Assembly: GCF_902833645.1 (NCBI RefSeq) | Contig: NZ_CADFGE010000003.1 | Location: 434,001-498,000, forward strand | Origin: Paraburkholderia fungorum | GTDB taxonomy: Bacteria > Pseudomonadota > Gammaproteobacteria > Burkholderiales > Burkholderiaceae | DNA length: 64,000 bases | Direction: 5' to 3' | Shown: positions 45,502 through 54,971 of the stretch, piece after piece | Layout: every line of letters starts with the position of its first letter | Position numbering within the stretch: position 1 is the first letter of the stretch | Translations under genes and position numbers: made by a program | The notes under the pieces: generated by a model | What the model was told of the DNA's origin: nothing | The model's input: only the letters and a program-made list of their open reading frames with translations | Database searches by the model: none

Positions 45502-46794
45502 TTATGCGGCGGTGGTAGGCGTCCCGGCGGGCTCGCCTGACGCGCGCCGGCCGATCACCAGCAGCATGGCCAGCACGCCGACCAGATCGACTGCCGCGCC
45601 GAGCATGAAGCCGCTGCTGTAACCGCCCAGGTACTGGACCGCCAAACCCATCATGGTCGGACCGACGATGCCCGAAATGTTGCTCATCAGGTGAACGAAT
45701 CCGCTCACGCCCCCGAGATGCCTGCCTGGCACAAGCTCGTGCATGATGGCCCAGCAGGCTTGCGACGAAGCCGTCAGGAACAGCACGGCGAACGCGACAA
45801 GCAGGACTGCGGGCGTCACGGAATCGACCATGCTGACGCCCACCAGGGCGAGACCCGACAGCGCCAGCGGTACGATTGCCGAGACCTTGCGCGCCAGCAG
45901 CTTGTTGCTCATGCGCTTGAAATACGCGTCGGCGAGCAGGCCGCCGCCGAAGTATCCGATCCCGCCGCAGGCCCAGGGCACTGCGCTCAGAATGCTCATG
46001 TGCTTCATGTCCAGATGCAGCGCGTTGGTGAAATAGCTCGGCATCCACGAGATGAACACGAACAGTGTGTAGTTCACCGCGAAAAGTCCGACGCCAAGCG
46101 CGAGCGTGCTCGGCCGAAACAGGTAGCTGCGCAGCGGCGTGCTTTCGTCGCCGCCTTCCGCCGGATGTGCCGCGCCACGGCTCGCTTCGACCATCTCGCG
46201 TTCCGCTTCGCCAACCCACGCGCTTTGCGCCGGCTTGTCGGTCGCGAATATGCGCCAGGCGACGATCCACACCAGTCCGAGCGCGGCGATAATCACAAAC
46301 GACGTGCGCCAGCCGTACGCAATGGCAATCAGTCCGACCACCGGCCCGGCGATCGCACTGCCCACCGTCTGGCCCGAAAACGTAAAGCCGACCATGGTTG
46401 CGGTTTCATGCCGGGGAAACCAGTTGGTGATGGTCCGGTTGGTCGTCGAATTCATCGGCCCCTCTCCGAAGCCGAAGAGTGCCCGGGAGACCAGCAGCGT
46501 GCCGAATCCAGTGGCGGCCGCAGTGAGCCCGCAGAGAATGGACCACGTCCCCATTGCCCAGGAGAAAACCCGGCGCGGCCCGTACTTATCGGCGAGTTGA
46601 CCACCGACGAATGCGAAGATGGAATAGCCAAAGAAAAAACTGCTGAACACCACGCCGAGTTGCGATGGTGAAAGACTCAGCTCCTTGTTCAGGATGGGCG
46701 CGACCACGCCAAGCGCCGCGCGGTCCATGTAATTGATCGCGCCCGCAACAAACAAAAGCAACGCGACAACGTAACGATACTTCCCAGTCTTCAT
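45502..46794 (-). CDS. MFS transporter, ACS type (hexuronate/glucarate-like)
   Basis: 430 residues. NYMDRAALGVVAPILNKEL in helix 1 and QLADKYGPRR in loop 2-3 are typical of ExuT/GudP-like permeases. About 12 helices. It is followed on the same strand by the enolase-superfamily gene, a pairing familiar from glucarate and galactarate loci. Likely imports the acid sugar. Confidence 0.88.
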   Translation of the reverse strand: MKTGKYRYVVALLLFVAGAINYMDRAALGVVAPILNKELSLSPSQLGVVFSSFFFGYSIFAFVGGQLADKYGPRRVFSWAMGTWSILCGLTAAATGFGTLLVSRALFGFGEGPMNSTTNRTITNWFPRHETATMVGFTFSGQTVGSAIAGPVVGLIAIAYGWRTSFVIIAALGLVWIVAWRIFATDKPAQSAWVGEAEREMVEASRGAAHPAEGGDESTPLRSYLFRPSTLALGVGLFAVNYTLFVFISWMPSYFTNALHLDMKHMSILSAVPWACGGIGYFGGGLLADAYFKRMSNKLLARKVSAIVPLALSGLALVGVSMVDSVTPAVLLVAFAVLFLTASSQACWAIMHELVPGRHLGGVSGFVHLMSNISGIVGPTMMGLAVQYLGGYSSGFMLGAAVDLVGVLAMLLVIGRRASGEPAGTPTTAA

Positions 46795-46838
46795 GTTGCC
46801 TCTATTCCATGTAATTAAGGATGCCGAACATTATTGTC

Positions 46839-46859
46839 TGGCACTTCTCTCGAGTGCCA
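46839..46859. other. Inverted repeat between two MFS genes
   Basis: TGGCACT and AGTGCCA, perfect 7-bp arms around a 7-base centre, in the 73-base gap. It may end the upstream carrier transcript or act as an operator for the downstream one. Confidence 0.4.
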
Positions 46860-46867
46860 TGGAGGTA

Positions 46868-48175
46868 CTACCGGTTGACAAGCTTCGCGGGAAGCTGCGT
46901 CAAGATGAGACATGCGGAGACGATCAGCGACCCCGCAATCAGGAACAGGCTCGAATCAAGCGAATGCGTGACCGTTTTCAGCCATCCGACAAGCGTAGGG
47001 CTTACGAATCCCGCGAGATTGCCCGTCGAATTGATCAATGCAATGCCGGCGGCCGCACCGGTGCCGCCGAGAAAGGACGTTGGCAAGGCCCAGAACATCG
47101 GTAAGGCCGTAATGACGCCCGAAGCGGCGAGCGTCAGTCCAAGCAACGCAATATACGTATTGCTGCCCGCGTAGGCGCACATCACGAAACCCGCCGCCGC
47201 CACGCATTGCGGCAACACGACGTGCCAGCGGCGTTCACGCGTACGGTCCGCATGGCGGCCGACCACAATCATCGAAATCAAGGCGGCCAGATAAGGCACA
47301 ACCGTGAGTAGTCCGATGGTGAAGGCGTCCTTGATTCCGGAACTCTTTATGATGGTTGGCTGCCAGAAGCCGACGGCATAGGAGCCCATCACGATACCGA
47401 ACAGAATCGCGCACAGGGTCCAGACTTTGAGCGACGTGAAGACCTCGCGCACGGATCCGTGGCTTTTGGTGCGTTCTTCCGCATCGATTTCCGCTGCAAT
47501 GAAGTCGCGATCCTGCACCGGCAGCCACTTTGCGTCCTTCACCCGGTCGTCGAGGAACCAGAAAATGACGGCCGCCAGGATCAGCGCGGGGACGGCTTCC
47601 AGAATGAACAGCCACTGCCAGCCGGCAAGCCCCGCGTTCCCCGCCAGGCGCTGCATGATAAAGCCCGATATCGGGCCGCCGACAATACCCGCCACCGGAT
47701 TGCCGGCCATCAGGAAAGCGATCATCTTGCCGCGCCGATGCGACGGAAACCAGTAGGTGAGATACAGCACCAACCCCGGAAAAAAGCCCGCTTCGGCCAC
47801 GCCCAGAAAGAAACGCAATACGTAGAACATCGTGGGCGTGGTGACCCAGGCGGTCGCGGCCGAGAGCACGGCCCACGTGAGCATGATCCGGGCGATCCAG
47901 CGGCGCGCGCCGAGCCGATGCAGAAGCAAATTGCTCGGCACCTCGAAAAAGAAATAGCCGACGAAAAAAATGCCGGCGCCGAAGCCGTACATCGCCTCGC
48001 TGAAGTTCAAATCGCTGAGCATCTGGAGCTTGGCGAAGCCCACGTTGACCCGATCCAGATAGGCCACCACGTAGCAGACAAACAGCAAGGGCATGAAGCG
48101 CCAGGTCACTCGCGTGTAGATCGAGTTGCTTGCCGCGCTGTCGGGTATTCGTATTGCCGTGGTTTGGGTACTCAA
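46868..48175 (-). CDS. MFS transporter, ACS type
   Basis: 435 residues from TTG 48175 with GGAGA six bases upstream. AYLDRVNVGFAKLQMLSDL and FEVPSNLLLHRLGAR fit the tartrate/phthalate branch. It follows the galactarate/altronate dehydratase gene by 102 bases on the same strand and is probably its uptake partner. Confidence 0.9.
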   Translation of the reverse strand: MSTQTTAIRIPDSAASNSIYTRVTWRFMPLLFVCYVVAYLDRVNVGFAKLQMLSDLNFSEAMYGFGAGIFFVGYFFFEVPSNLLLHRLGARRWIARIMLTWAVLSAATAWVTTPTMFYVLRFFLGVAEAGFFPGLVLYLTYWFPSHRRGKMIAFLMAGNPVAGIVGGPISGFIMQRLAGNAGLAGWQWLFILEAVPALILAAVIFWFLDDRVKDAKWLPVQDRDFIAAEIDAEERTKSHGSVREVFTSLKVWTLCAILFGIVMGSYAVGFWQPTIIKSSGIKDAFTIGLLTVVPYLAALISMIVVGRHADRTRERRWHVVLPQCVAAAGFVMCAYAGSNTYIALLGLTLAASGVITALPMFWALPTSFLGGTGAAAGIALINSTGNLAGFVSPTLVGWLKTVTHSLDSSLFLIAGSLIVSACLILTQLPAKLVNR

Positions 48176-48277
48176 GGGCTGTCTCCGCTACTTTTGTCCG
48201 ACTATCTACAGGGCGGCGGTTTTACTTATGGGTGTAAATGACCGTTCGCCCTCGCGATGCGCTGAGCCGCTGCGGAC

Positions 48278-49825
48278 TCAACTCATGATGCCGATCTGCC
48301 ACGGCACGAATTCGTGGTCACCGAGCCCGAGCATTTCGCTTTTGGTGCGCTCGCCCGACGCGGCCGCAAGAATAGCGTCGAAGATTTTTTGGCCCGTACT
48401 CCGGATCGACGCAACGCCATCCAGGATCCCGCCGCAGTTCAGATCCATGTCTTCGCTCAGACGGGTGTACATAGGCGTGTTGGTGGCGAGCTTCAGCGAC
48501 GGCACGGGCTTGGCGCCGAACATCGAACCGCGCCCTGTCGTGAAGGCAATGAGATTCGCGCCGCCCGCAATCTGCCCCGTCGCGGAGACCGGGTCGAATC
48601 CGGGCGTGTCCATGAAAACGAGTCCAGGTTGCCTCACCGGCTCGGCGTATCGATACACTTCCATCAGCGGGCCGGTGCCGCCTTTCATCGCTGAGCCAAT
48701 CGACTTTTCGAAGATGTTCGCCAGTCCGCCCACCTGATTGCCCGGGCTGACCTGGCCGTTGATCTGAACGTCCCGACCGACCGAATACTCGTCCTTCCAC
48801 CAGCGGATCCGTTCAACGAGCTTCTCGCCGACTTCGCGGCTGACCGCACGCCGCGTGAGGGTATGTTCCACGCCGTAGATTTCGGGTGTTTCGGAGAGGA
48901 TGGCCGTGCCGCCGTGACGGACCAGCAAATCCACCGCCGCGCCAAGCGCGGGATTGGCGGTGATCGACGAAAAGCCGTCCGAGCCGCCGCATTGCAGACC
49001 GATCTTCAGGTGGCTTGCCGGAACCGTCGTGCGCTTCACGCGATTGGCCTCGGGCAGCAGCGCCTTTACCGCAGCCACGCCCGCCTCGATGGTGCGGCGG
49101 GTGCCGCCGTTCTCCTGCATGATGAACGTGTGCAGCCGCGAATCAGCCGTGAGTCCCTCCTGATCCATCAGCCCGGCCAACTGGTTGCGCTCGCATCCAA
49201 GCCCGACGATCAGCGCCGCGGCGAGATTGGGATGGCGCGCGTAACCCGCCATGGTCCGACGCAGCAGCGCCATCGGCTCGCCGCTCATTTCCATGCCGCA
49301 ACCGATCGAGTGCGTAAATGCGACCACGCCGTCGACGTTGGGGTAATCCGCCAGCCGTTCCGGCGTGAACCATTCGGCGATCCTGTGCGCGACCGTGGCC
49401 GAACAATTGACTGTCGACAACACGCCGATGTAGTTGCGCGTGGCAACCTCGCCGTTGTCGCGCACGATGCCCTGGAACGTGGCGCGCCCGGCTTCGGGCA
49501 CCATCTCGACGGGGCGGTAGTCAGCGCCGAATGCGTAGTCCCGGTCGAACTCGCGGAACTCGACGTTATGGCTATGAACCATCGTACCGGTGGCAATATC
49601 CGTTGCGGCGAAACCGATCACCACGTTGTATTTGCGGACCGGCTCACCTTTTTTGATGGGCCTCGCCGCGATCTTGTAACCCGCGGCCACCTGGCTGCGG
49701 CAAACAAAATCTTCCGCCGGAACCGGCGTACCGATTGCGACGTCGATGCGCGCGATTACCACATTGTCAGCGGGATGCAACCGGATCACGGGGCCGGTTA
49801 CGTCCTTGCTCGTCATCTCAGACAT
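48278..49825 (-). CDS. UxaA/GarD-family dehydratase (galactarate or altronate)
   Basis: 515 residues from ATG 49825. The N-terminal SAF-like part (residues 1 to about 90) is joined to the large dehydratase domain in one chain, as in GarD and UxaA. GCERNQ, LQCGGSDGFS and NQVGGLANIFEKS are conserved blocks, with Cys/His residues for iron. It dehydrates D-galactarate or D-altronate to a keto-deoxy acid. An upstream in-frame extension to 49864 is possible. Uronate dehydrogenase nearby favours galactarate. Confidence 0.88.
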   Translation of the reverse strand: MSEMTSKDVTGPVIRLHPADNVVIARIDVAIGTPVPAEDFVCRSQVAAGYKIAARPIKKGEPVRKYNVVIGFAATDIATGTMVHSHNVEFREFDRDYAFGADYRPVEMVPEAGRATFQGIVRDNGEVATRNYIGVLSTVNCSATVAHRIAEWFTPERLADYPNVDGVVAFTHSIGCGMEMSGEPMALLRRTMAGYARHPNLAAALIVGLGCERNQLAGLMDQEGLTADSRLHTFIMQENGGTRRTIEAGVAAVKALLPEANRVKRTTVPASHLKIGLQCGGSDGFSSITANPALGAAVDLLVRHGGTAILSETPEIYGVEHTLTRRAVSREVGEKLVERIRWWKDEYSVGRDVQINGQVSPGNQVGGLANIFEKSIGSAMKGGTGPLMEVYRYAEPVRQPGLVFMDTPGFDPVSATGQIAGGANLIAFTTGRGSMFGAKPVPSLKLATNTPMYTRLSEDMDLNCGGILDGVASIRSTGQKIFDAILAAASGERTKSEMLGLGDHEFVPWQIGIMS

Positions 49826-49975
49826 CAGGCATTGCCCTTCCAAAAATTTGCACCGGACGATCAAACAGGGCGCGAACCGAGTAATCGCTTTCTTGCATAA
49901 CCGCTACGGCCAATGTTCAGCTGCTCAAAACTCAAGAATTTCAGGCATCTTATGGTACTTCAGTCTCGAATTCAA

Positions 49976-49991
49976 GAGAAAGCGCTTACTC
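49976..49991. promoter_or_regulatory. LacI-type operator before the lactonase gene
   Basis: GAGAAAGCGCTTACTC matches its own reverse complement at 14 of 16 positions, with the central CG and A/T-flanked arms typical of LacI/GalR operators. It lies 71 bases before the ATG at 50062. The LacI-family gene at 53828 is the obvious candidate protein. Confidence 0.6.
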
Positions 49992-50061
49992 ATTTACCTT
50001 TATACTACCGGTCGTGCCGCCGCAGAGGCGGAATTGCCGGCTACCCGAACTGGAGATTGAG

Positions 50062-51000
50062 ATGTGGCAACAAGCTGAGCGATACCCCGACCCCCGGGTG
50101 ATTTCGCTAGACCCTTCCTTCGATAAATACCGCGTGGCCTTTTCGGCTGTCGAACGGCTGGCGACAGGCTACCGGTGGACCGAGGGTCCAGTCTGGTTCG
50201 GCGATGGACGCTATCTGCTCTGGAGCGACATTCCGAACAACCAGATGCTGAAATGGGAGGAGGAAACAGGCGTGGTCAGCGTGTTCCGGAAACCTTCCAA
50301 CTACGCAAACGGCAACACCCGTGACCGGCAGGGACGACTCGTCACCTGCGAGCACGGGCGCCGCGTCACACGCACGGAATACGACGGCAGCATCACCGTC
50401 CTTCTCGATTCCTTTGAAGGCAAATCACTTAATTCCCCCAACGATCTGGTAGTGAAATCGGACGGCTCCATCTGGTTCACCGATCCGCCGATGGGCATTT
50501 CCGGACACTACGAAGGAATCAAGGCGGAACAGGAACTCCCGCACTCCGTCTACCGGATCGACGGCGTGACGGGCGAAGCGTCCGTCGTCACGCGCGACCT
50601 GAAAGGGCCAAACGGCCTGTGCTTTTCACCCGACGAGAAGCTGCTCTACATCATCGAATCGCGCGGCGTGCCCAACCGGATGATTCACGTCTATGAAATG
50701 GACGCGGACGGTCGCGGAATCGGTAAAGGGCGGATGTTCTACGACGCCGGAGTCGGCACGATCGACGGAATGCGCGCGGACATCGACGGCAATTTGTGGT
50801 GCGGCTGGGGCATGGGCAACGACGAACTCGATGGCGTCATGGTCATTTCGCCGCAAGGAAAGATGATTGGCCGGATCGCCCTGCCCGAGCGCTGCGCGAA
50901 TTTGTGTTTTGGCGGACGTGCACGTAACCGGCTGTTCATGGCGGCGTCGCAGTCCATTTATGCGGTCCACGTCAACACCCAGGGCGCCCTGGGTGGCTAA
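50062..51000 (+). CDS. SMP-30/gluconolactonase family protein
   Basis: 312 residues from ATG 50062 with GGAGA upstream. Beta-propeller lactonase: WTEGPVWFGDGRYLLWSDIPNN carries the metal Glu, NSPNDLVVKSDGSIWFTDPP the Asn/Asp pair, GTIDGMRADIDGNLWCGWG the last Asp. It opens aldono- or aldarolactones, the product type made by uronate dehydrogenase. It heads a transcript with GlcG and malate synthase G. Confidence 0.9.
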   Translation: MWQQAERYPDPRVISLDPSFDKYRVAFSAVERLATGYRWTEGPVWFGDGRYLLWSDIPNNQMLKWEEETGVVSVFRKPSNYANGNTRDRQGRLVTCEHGRRVTRTEYDGSITVLLDSFEGKSLNSPNDLVVKSDGSIWFTDPPMGISGHYEGIKAEQELPHSVYRIDGVTGEASVVTRDLKGPNGLCFSPDEKLLYIIESRGVPNRMIHVYEMDADGRGIGKGRMFYDAGVGTIDGMRADIDGNLWCGWGMGNDELDGVMVISPQGKMIGRIALPERCANLCFGGRARNRLFMAASQSIYAVHVNTQGALGG

Positions 51001-51086
51001 CCCGGTTCGCCGCGCAACGTATCCCGGTCACCGGCGTGCGCCGGTGGCGACGCTTCACTTTGAAACCCAGACTTGATAACCCCGAC

Positions 51087-51491
51087 ATGCAAAGCAAACC
51101 CGTATTGACCGTTGTAGAAGCTACGCGAATCCTCGAAGCCGCGCGCGCGGAAGCAGAGAAAAACCAGTGGGCAGTCACCATTGCGGTTGCGGATGACGGA
51201 GGCCACCTGCTGGCCCTGCTCCGACTCGACGGCTGTGCGCCGATCGGCGCTTACATCGCGACCGAAAAGGCGCGTACCTCAGCGCTCGGCCGGCGTGAAT
51301 CGAAGCAGTACGAAGACATGATCAACGGCGGCCGGACCGCATTCCTGAGCGCGCCGCTGGCCGGCACGCTGGAAGGCGGCGTCCCGGTCGTGGTCGACGG
51401 GCACATTGTGGGCGCGGTCGGCGTGTCCGGGGTCAAGCCGGAGCAGGATTCGCAAGTGGCCAGAACCGCAGCAAACAGCCTCAACGGCTGA
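51087..51491 (+). CDS. glcG: GlcG/HbpS-family protein
   Basis: 134 residues. The family blocks [30 protein letters not shown] and [13 protein letters not shown] are present. In E. coli glcG lies directly before glcB in the glycolate operon; its role is not settled, and related HbpS proteins bind haem. Here it is 29 bases before malate synthase G, but the glycolate oxidase genes glcDEF are absent from the window. The ribosome site is weak. Confidence 0.85.
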   Translation: MQSKPVLTVVEATRILEAARAEAEKNQWAVTIAVADDGGHLLALLRLDGCAPIGAYIATEKARTSALGRRESKQYEDMINGGRTAFLSAPLAGTLEGGVPVVVDGHIVGAVGVSGVKPEQDSQVARTAANSLNG

Positions 51492-51520
51492 TTGATACAT
51501 TGGAAATGTTGGAGCACATG

Positions 51521-53689
51521 ATGGGTGAAATGATCGAGCGAAACGGGCTGCGTGTTGCGGCTGTTCTGAGTAAATTTGTCGACGATGAAGCATTGCGCGG
51601 GACCGGCATCGACAGCGAGGTGTTCTGGAAAGGCTTCGATGCCCTCGTCCACGACCTCGCGCCGAAGAACCGCGCATTGCTCGCAGAACGCGACCGTCTG
51701 CAGACGGAGCTGGACCAGTGGCACCGCGCAAATCCGGGGCCGGTGCGCGATCTGAAGGCATACCGCGCATTTCTCGAAGGCATCGGCTATATCGTGCCGG
51801 CGAGCGCAGCCGTGAAAGCGACGACTGAGAACGTCGATACCGAAATCGCCGAACAGGCGGGAGCGCAACTCGTCGTGCCGCTCTCGAACCAGCGCTACGC
51901 GCTCAACGCCGCGAATGCGCGCTGGGGCAGCCTGTACGACGCGCTCTATGGCACCGACGCCATCCCCGAAACCGACGGCGCGGTACGCACCGCTTACTAC
52001 AACGTAGTCCGCGGTGCGCGCGTGATCGCGCGTGCCCGTGCCTTCCTCGACGAAGCCGCGCCGCTCGCCAACGGCTCGCACGTCGACGCCATCGCATACC
52101 GCGTGGAATGCGGCAAGCTCGCCGTCACGCTCAAGAACGGCTCGTCGGCATTGAAGGTTCCGGCACAGTTCATCGGCTATCAGGGCGACGCTGGCTCCCC
52201 TTCCGCCGTCCTGCTTAAGCACCACGGCCTGCACTTCGAGATCCAGATCGACGCCACGCACCCGATCGGCAAGACCGACGCAGCGCGCGTGAAAGACGTG
52301 CTGATGGAAGCGGCCGTCTCGACGATTATCGATTGCGAAGACTCGGTTGCCGCCGTCGACGCCGCCGACAAGGTCCAGCTTTACCGCAACTGGCTAGGCC
52401 TCGCGAAAGGCGAACTGACCGAGCAAGTCACGAAGAACGGCAAGACCTTCACGCGCCGCCTGAACGCCGATCGCACATACACCGCGCCCGACGGCTCGAC
52501 CGTGAAGCTGCATGGCCGCTCGTTGCTGTTCATTCGCAACGTGGGGCATCTGATGACAAATCCGACGATCGTCGATCGCGACGGTCATGAGATTCCCGAA
52601 GGCATTCTGGATGCCGTGATGACATCGCTGGGCGCGATGCACGACCTGCAAAACAAGCTCAATTCGCGCACCGGCTCGATTTACATCGTCAAGCCGAAGA
52701 TGCACGGGCCGGCCGAAGTCGCGTTCGCCAATGAACTGTTCGGTCGCGTCGAAGATCTGCTGGGGCTGCCGCGCCACACCATCAAGATGGGCATCATGGA
52801 CGAGGAGCGCCGCACGAGCGTCAACCTGCCGGCGTGCATTGCGGCGGCATCGGCACGCGTGGCGTTCATCAATACGGGCTTCCTGGATCGCACCGGCGAC
52901 GAGATGCACAGCGTCATGGAAGCGGGTCCGATGATGCGCAAGGGCGATATGAAATCGTCGGCGTGGATCGCGGCTTACGAGCGCAATAACGTACTGGCCG
53001 GCCTAAGCTCGGGATTGCGCGGACGCGCGCAGATCGGCAAGGGCATGTGGGCGATGCCCGACCTGATGCACGCGATGCTCGAACAGAAGATCGCGCATCC
53101 GAAAGCGGGCGCGAACACGGCCTGGGTGCCGTCGCCGACCGCCGCAACGCTGCACGCGCTGCACTACCATCAAGTTGACGTTCAGGCCGTGCAGCAGGAG
53201 CTGGAAACGACGGGCTACGACAGCGTACGCGATGAACTGCTCGATGGCTTGCTGACCATACCTGTGGTCGAAAAGGCGCAGTGGTCGGAGGAGGAAATCT
53301 GCGAGGAAATCGAGAACAACGCGCAAGGGATTCTGGGTTACGTGGTGCGCTGGATCGATCAGGGCGTCGGATGCTCGAAGGTGCCGGATATTCACGATAT
53401 CGGTCTGATGGAAGACCGCGCGACGCTGCGCATTTCGAGCCAGCACATTGCGAACTGGCTGCATCACGGGGTGGTGTCGGAGGCGCTGGTGAACGAAACG
53501 TTCAAGCGCATGGCGAAAGTGGTGGATGCGCAGAACGCCAACGACCCGCAGTACCAGCCCATGACCGGTCACCTGGACACATCGCTCGCCTTCAAAGCGG
53601 CGAAGGCGCTGGTTTTTGAAGGGCGCGCGCAGCCTGCCGGGTATACGGAGCCATTGCTGCACAAGTTCCGGCTGGGCGCGAAGGCTTAG
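51521..53689 (+). CDS. glcB: Malate synthase G
   Basis: 722 residues from ATG 51521, placed 6 bases after GGAG; in-frame starts at 51500, 51506 and 51518 are also possible. It condenses glyoxylate with acetyl-CoA to malate. [15 protein letters not shown] holds the active-site Arg, and [21 protein letters not shown] the catalytic Asp and the Cys just before it (GVGCSK). Length is typical. Placement after the lactonase and GlcG links glyoxylate from sugar-acid breakdown to the TCA cycle. Confidence 0.95.
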   Translation: MGEMIERNGLRVAAVLSKFVDDEALRGTGIDSEVFWKGFDALVHDLAPKNRALLAERDRLQTELDQWHRANPGPVRDLKAYRAFLEGIGYIVPASAAVKATTENVDTEIAEQAGAQLVVPLSNQRYALNAANARWGSLYDALYGTDAIPETDGAVRTAYYNVVRGARVIARARAFLDEAAPLANGSHVDAIAYRVECGKLAVTLKNGSSALKVPAQFIGYQGDAGSPSAVLLKHHGLHFEIQIDATHPIGKTDAARVKDVLMEAAVSTIIDCEDSVAAVDAADKVQLYRNWLGLAKGELTEQVTKNGKTFTRRLNADRTYTAPDGSTVKLHGRSLLFIRNVGHLMTNPTIVDRDGHEIPEGILDAVMTSLGAMHDLQNKLNSRTGSIYIVKPKMHGPAEVAFANELFGRVEDLLGLPRHTIKMGIMDEERRTSVNLPACIAAASARVAFINTGFLDRTGDEMHSVMEAGPMMRKGDMKSSAWIAAYERNNVLAGLSSGLRGRAQIGKGMWAMPDLMHAMLEQKIAHPKAGANTAWVPSPTAATLHALHYHQVDVQAVQQELETTGYDSVRDELLDGLLTIPVVEKAQWSEEEICEEIENNAQGILGYVVRWIDQGVGCSKVPDIHDIGLMEDRATLRISSQHIANWLHHGVVSEALVNETFKRMAKVVDAQNANDPQYQPMTGHLDTSLAFKAAKALVFEGRAQPAGYTEPLLHKFRLGAKA

Positions 53690-53709
53690 GCGCGGATCGC
53701 AGTCGACAC

Positions 53710-53757
53710 CGCGGGACGATTCCGGCCTGCATGGAGGGCCACCGCCGTCGTCCCGCG
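53710..53757. terminator. Large hairpin between convergent genes
   Basis: CGCGGGACGA pairs with TCGTCCCGCG across a 28-base loop that itself holds GGCC/GGGCC. No T-run. It lies between malate synthase (rightward) and LacI (leftward). Confidence 0.5.
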
Positions 53758-53827
53758 CGTCCATGCGTCTGGCGACCGGCGGCCCCGGTTCGTGTTTTCA
53801 CAAGGCGCCACGCCGTGTGCCGCCGAG

Positions 53828-54874
53828 CTAGGTGTTGCGAGGGCGCCCCGTGGTACCGCGCACGATCAGGTCGGTCGGCACGATGTACTGCGAACTGACC
53901 GGCCGCCCTTCGATCCGGGCGAGCAGATACTCGGCGCTGCGCGCGCCGATTTCGTCGGCTGCGAGCCGCATGGTCGTCAACGGCGGCGACGTGAAGCTGG
54001 AAAACTCGATGTCGTTGATGCCCGCTATCGACAGCTCGCCCGGTACGTCGATACCCGACTCGCGCGCTTCGGCAAGCGCACCGATTGCAAGCAGATCGGT
54101 ACCGCAGATGACAGCCGTTGGACGCTCGGGACCGTTCATCAGCGCCTTCATCGCCATCTGGCCTTCAATGATCTTATGCGGCATCTCGATCAGATGCTCG
54201 TGGCGCAACTGCAGCCCACGTGACTGCAGCGCCGCGCGCACACCAACGACGCGATCAGCCGCACGATCGCTGTGCTGCGTCATCTGGGTAATCATGCCGA
54301 ATCGCACATGCCCGAGTTCGAGCAGATACTCGGCGAGGCGCCGACCCACCGCGACATTGTCGAATCCGACATAAGGATGATCGTGATCGACGGTCCAGCC
54401 GTTGACGAGCGGAATCTGCTCCTTTTCGATCAGTTCGTACAGCGCAGGCGAGTGGTTACGGCCTACCAGCATCAGGCCGGCAATGCCGTCCGCGATCAGC
54501 GCACGCACCTGCTTCAGTTCGTCCTCCTGGTCGTAGTACGAACAGCCAAGCAGCAACGTATAGCCGGCTTCCCCAATGCGCTTTTGCAGCGCGAACACAC
54601 CGATCGCGAAGTTCTGGTTTTCCAGCGACGGAATCACCGCACCGATCGTCTTCGAGCGCTGCGACGCCAGCGCGCGCGCCGCGGCGTGCGGCGTGTAGCC
54701 GAGTGTCTGTGCGATCTCGCGTACGCGGTTCTGCAGTTCGGCCGCTACCGTCGCGTTGCCGTTCAGCACACGCGAAACGGTCGCGGTCGATACACCCGCT
54801 GCGCGTGCCACGTCCAACACGGAAATTGCATTCGATTTGCGACGCGGCGCTCTTTTCTTTGTTTCTGCGGTCAA
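53828..54874 (-). CDS. LacI-family regulator
   Basis: 348 residues if started at TTG 54874, which has GCAGGG upstream and gives a normal length; ATG 54925 would add 17 Arg-rich residues and has no ribosome site. HTH reads ISVLDVARAAGVSTATVSRVLNG, then the hinge helix and a sugar-binding-like domain. It most resembles GntR/IdnR regulators of gluconate-type sugars. It is convergent with malate synthase, and the operator at 49976 is a likely target. Confidence 0.88.
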   Translation of the reverse strand: MTAETKKRAPRRKSNAISVLDVARAAGVSTATVSRVLNGNATVAAELQNRVREIAQTLGYTPHAAARALASQRSKTIGAVIPSLENQNFAIGVFALQKRIGEAGYTLLLGCSYYDQEDELKQVRALIADGIAGLMLVGRNHSPALYELIEKEQIPLVNGWTVDHDHPYVGFDNVAVGRRLAEYLLELGHVRFGMITQMTQHSDRAADRVVGVRAALQSRGLQLRHEHLIEMPHKIIEGQMAMKALMNGPERPTAVICGTDLLAIGALAEARESGIDVPGELSIAGINDIEFSSFTSPPLTTMRLAADEIGARSAEYLLARIEGRPVSSQYIVPTDLIVRGTTGRPRNT

Positions 54875-54971
54875 CTTGCACCCTGCCCGGTGTCGAGGCG
54901 CACGATCGCGCCTTCTTAGCCGCATTCTATAACGAGGCGCACCGGGAAATGGAGGCCGCCGGGATCCGGAT

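Noticed and set aside
48863..49900. Open frame of 345 codons opposite the UxaA/GarD-family gene
   Set aside because: Same reasoning; the minus strand has the conserved dehydratase blocks throughout.
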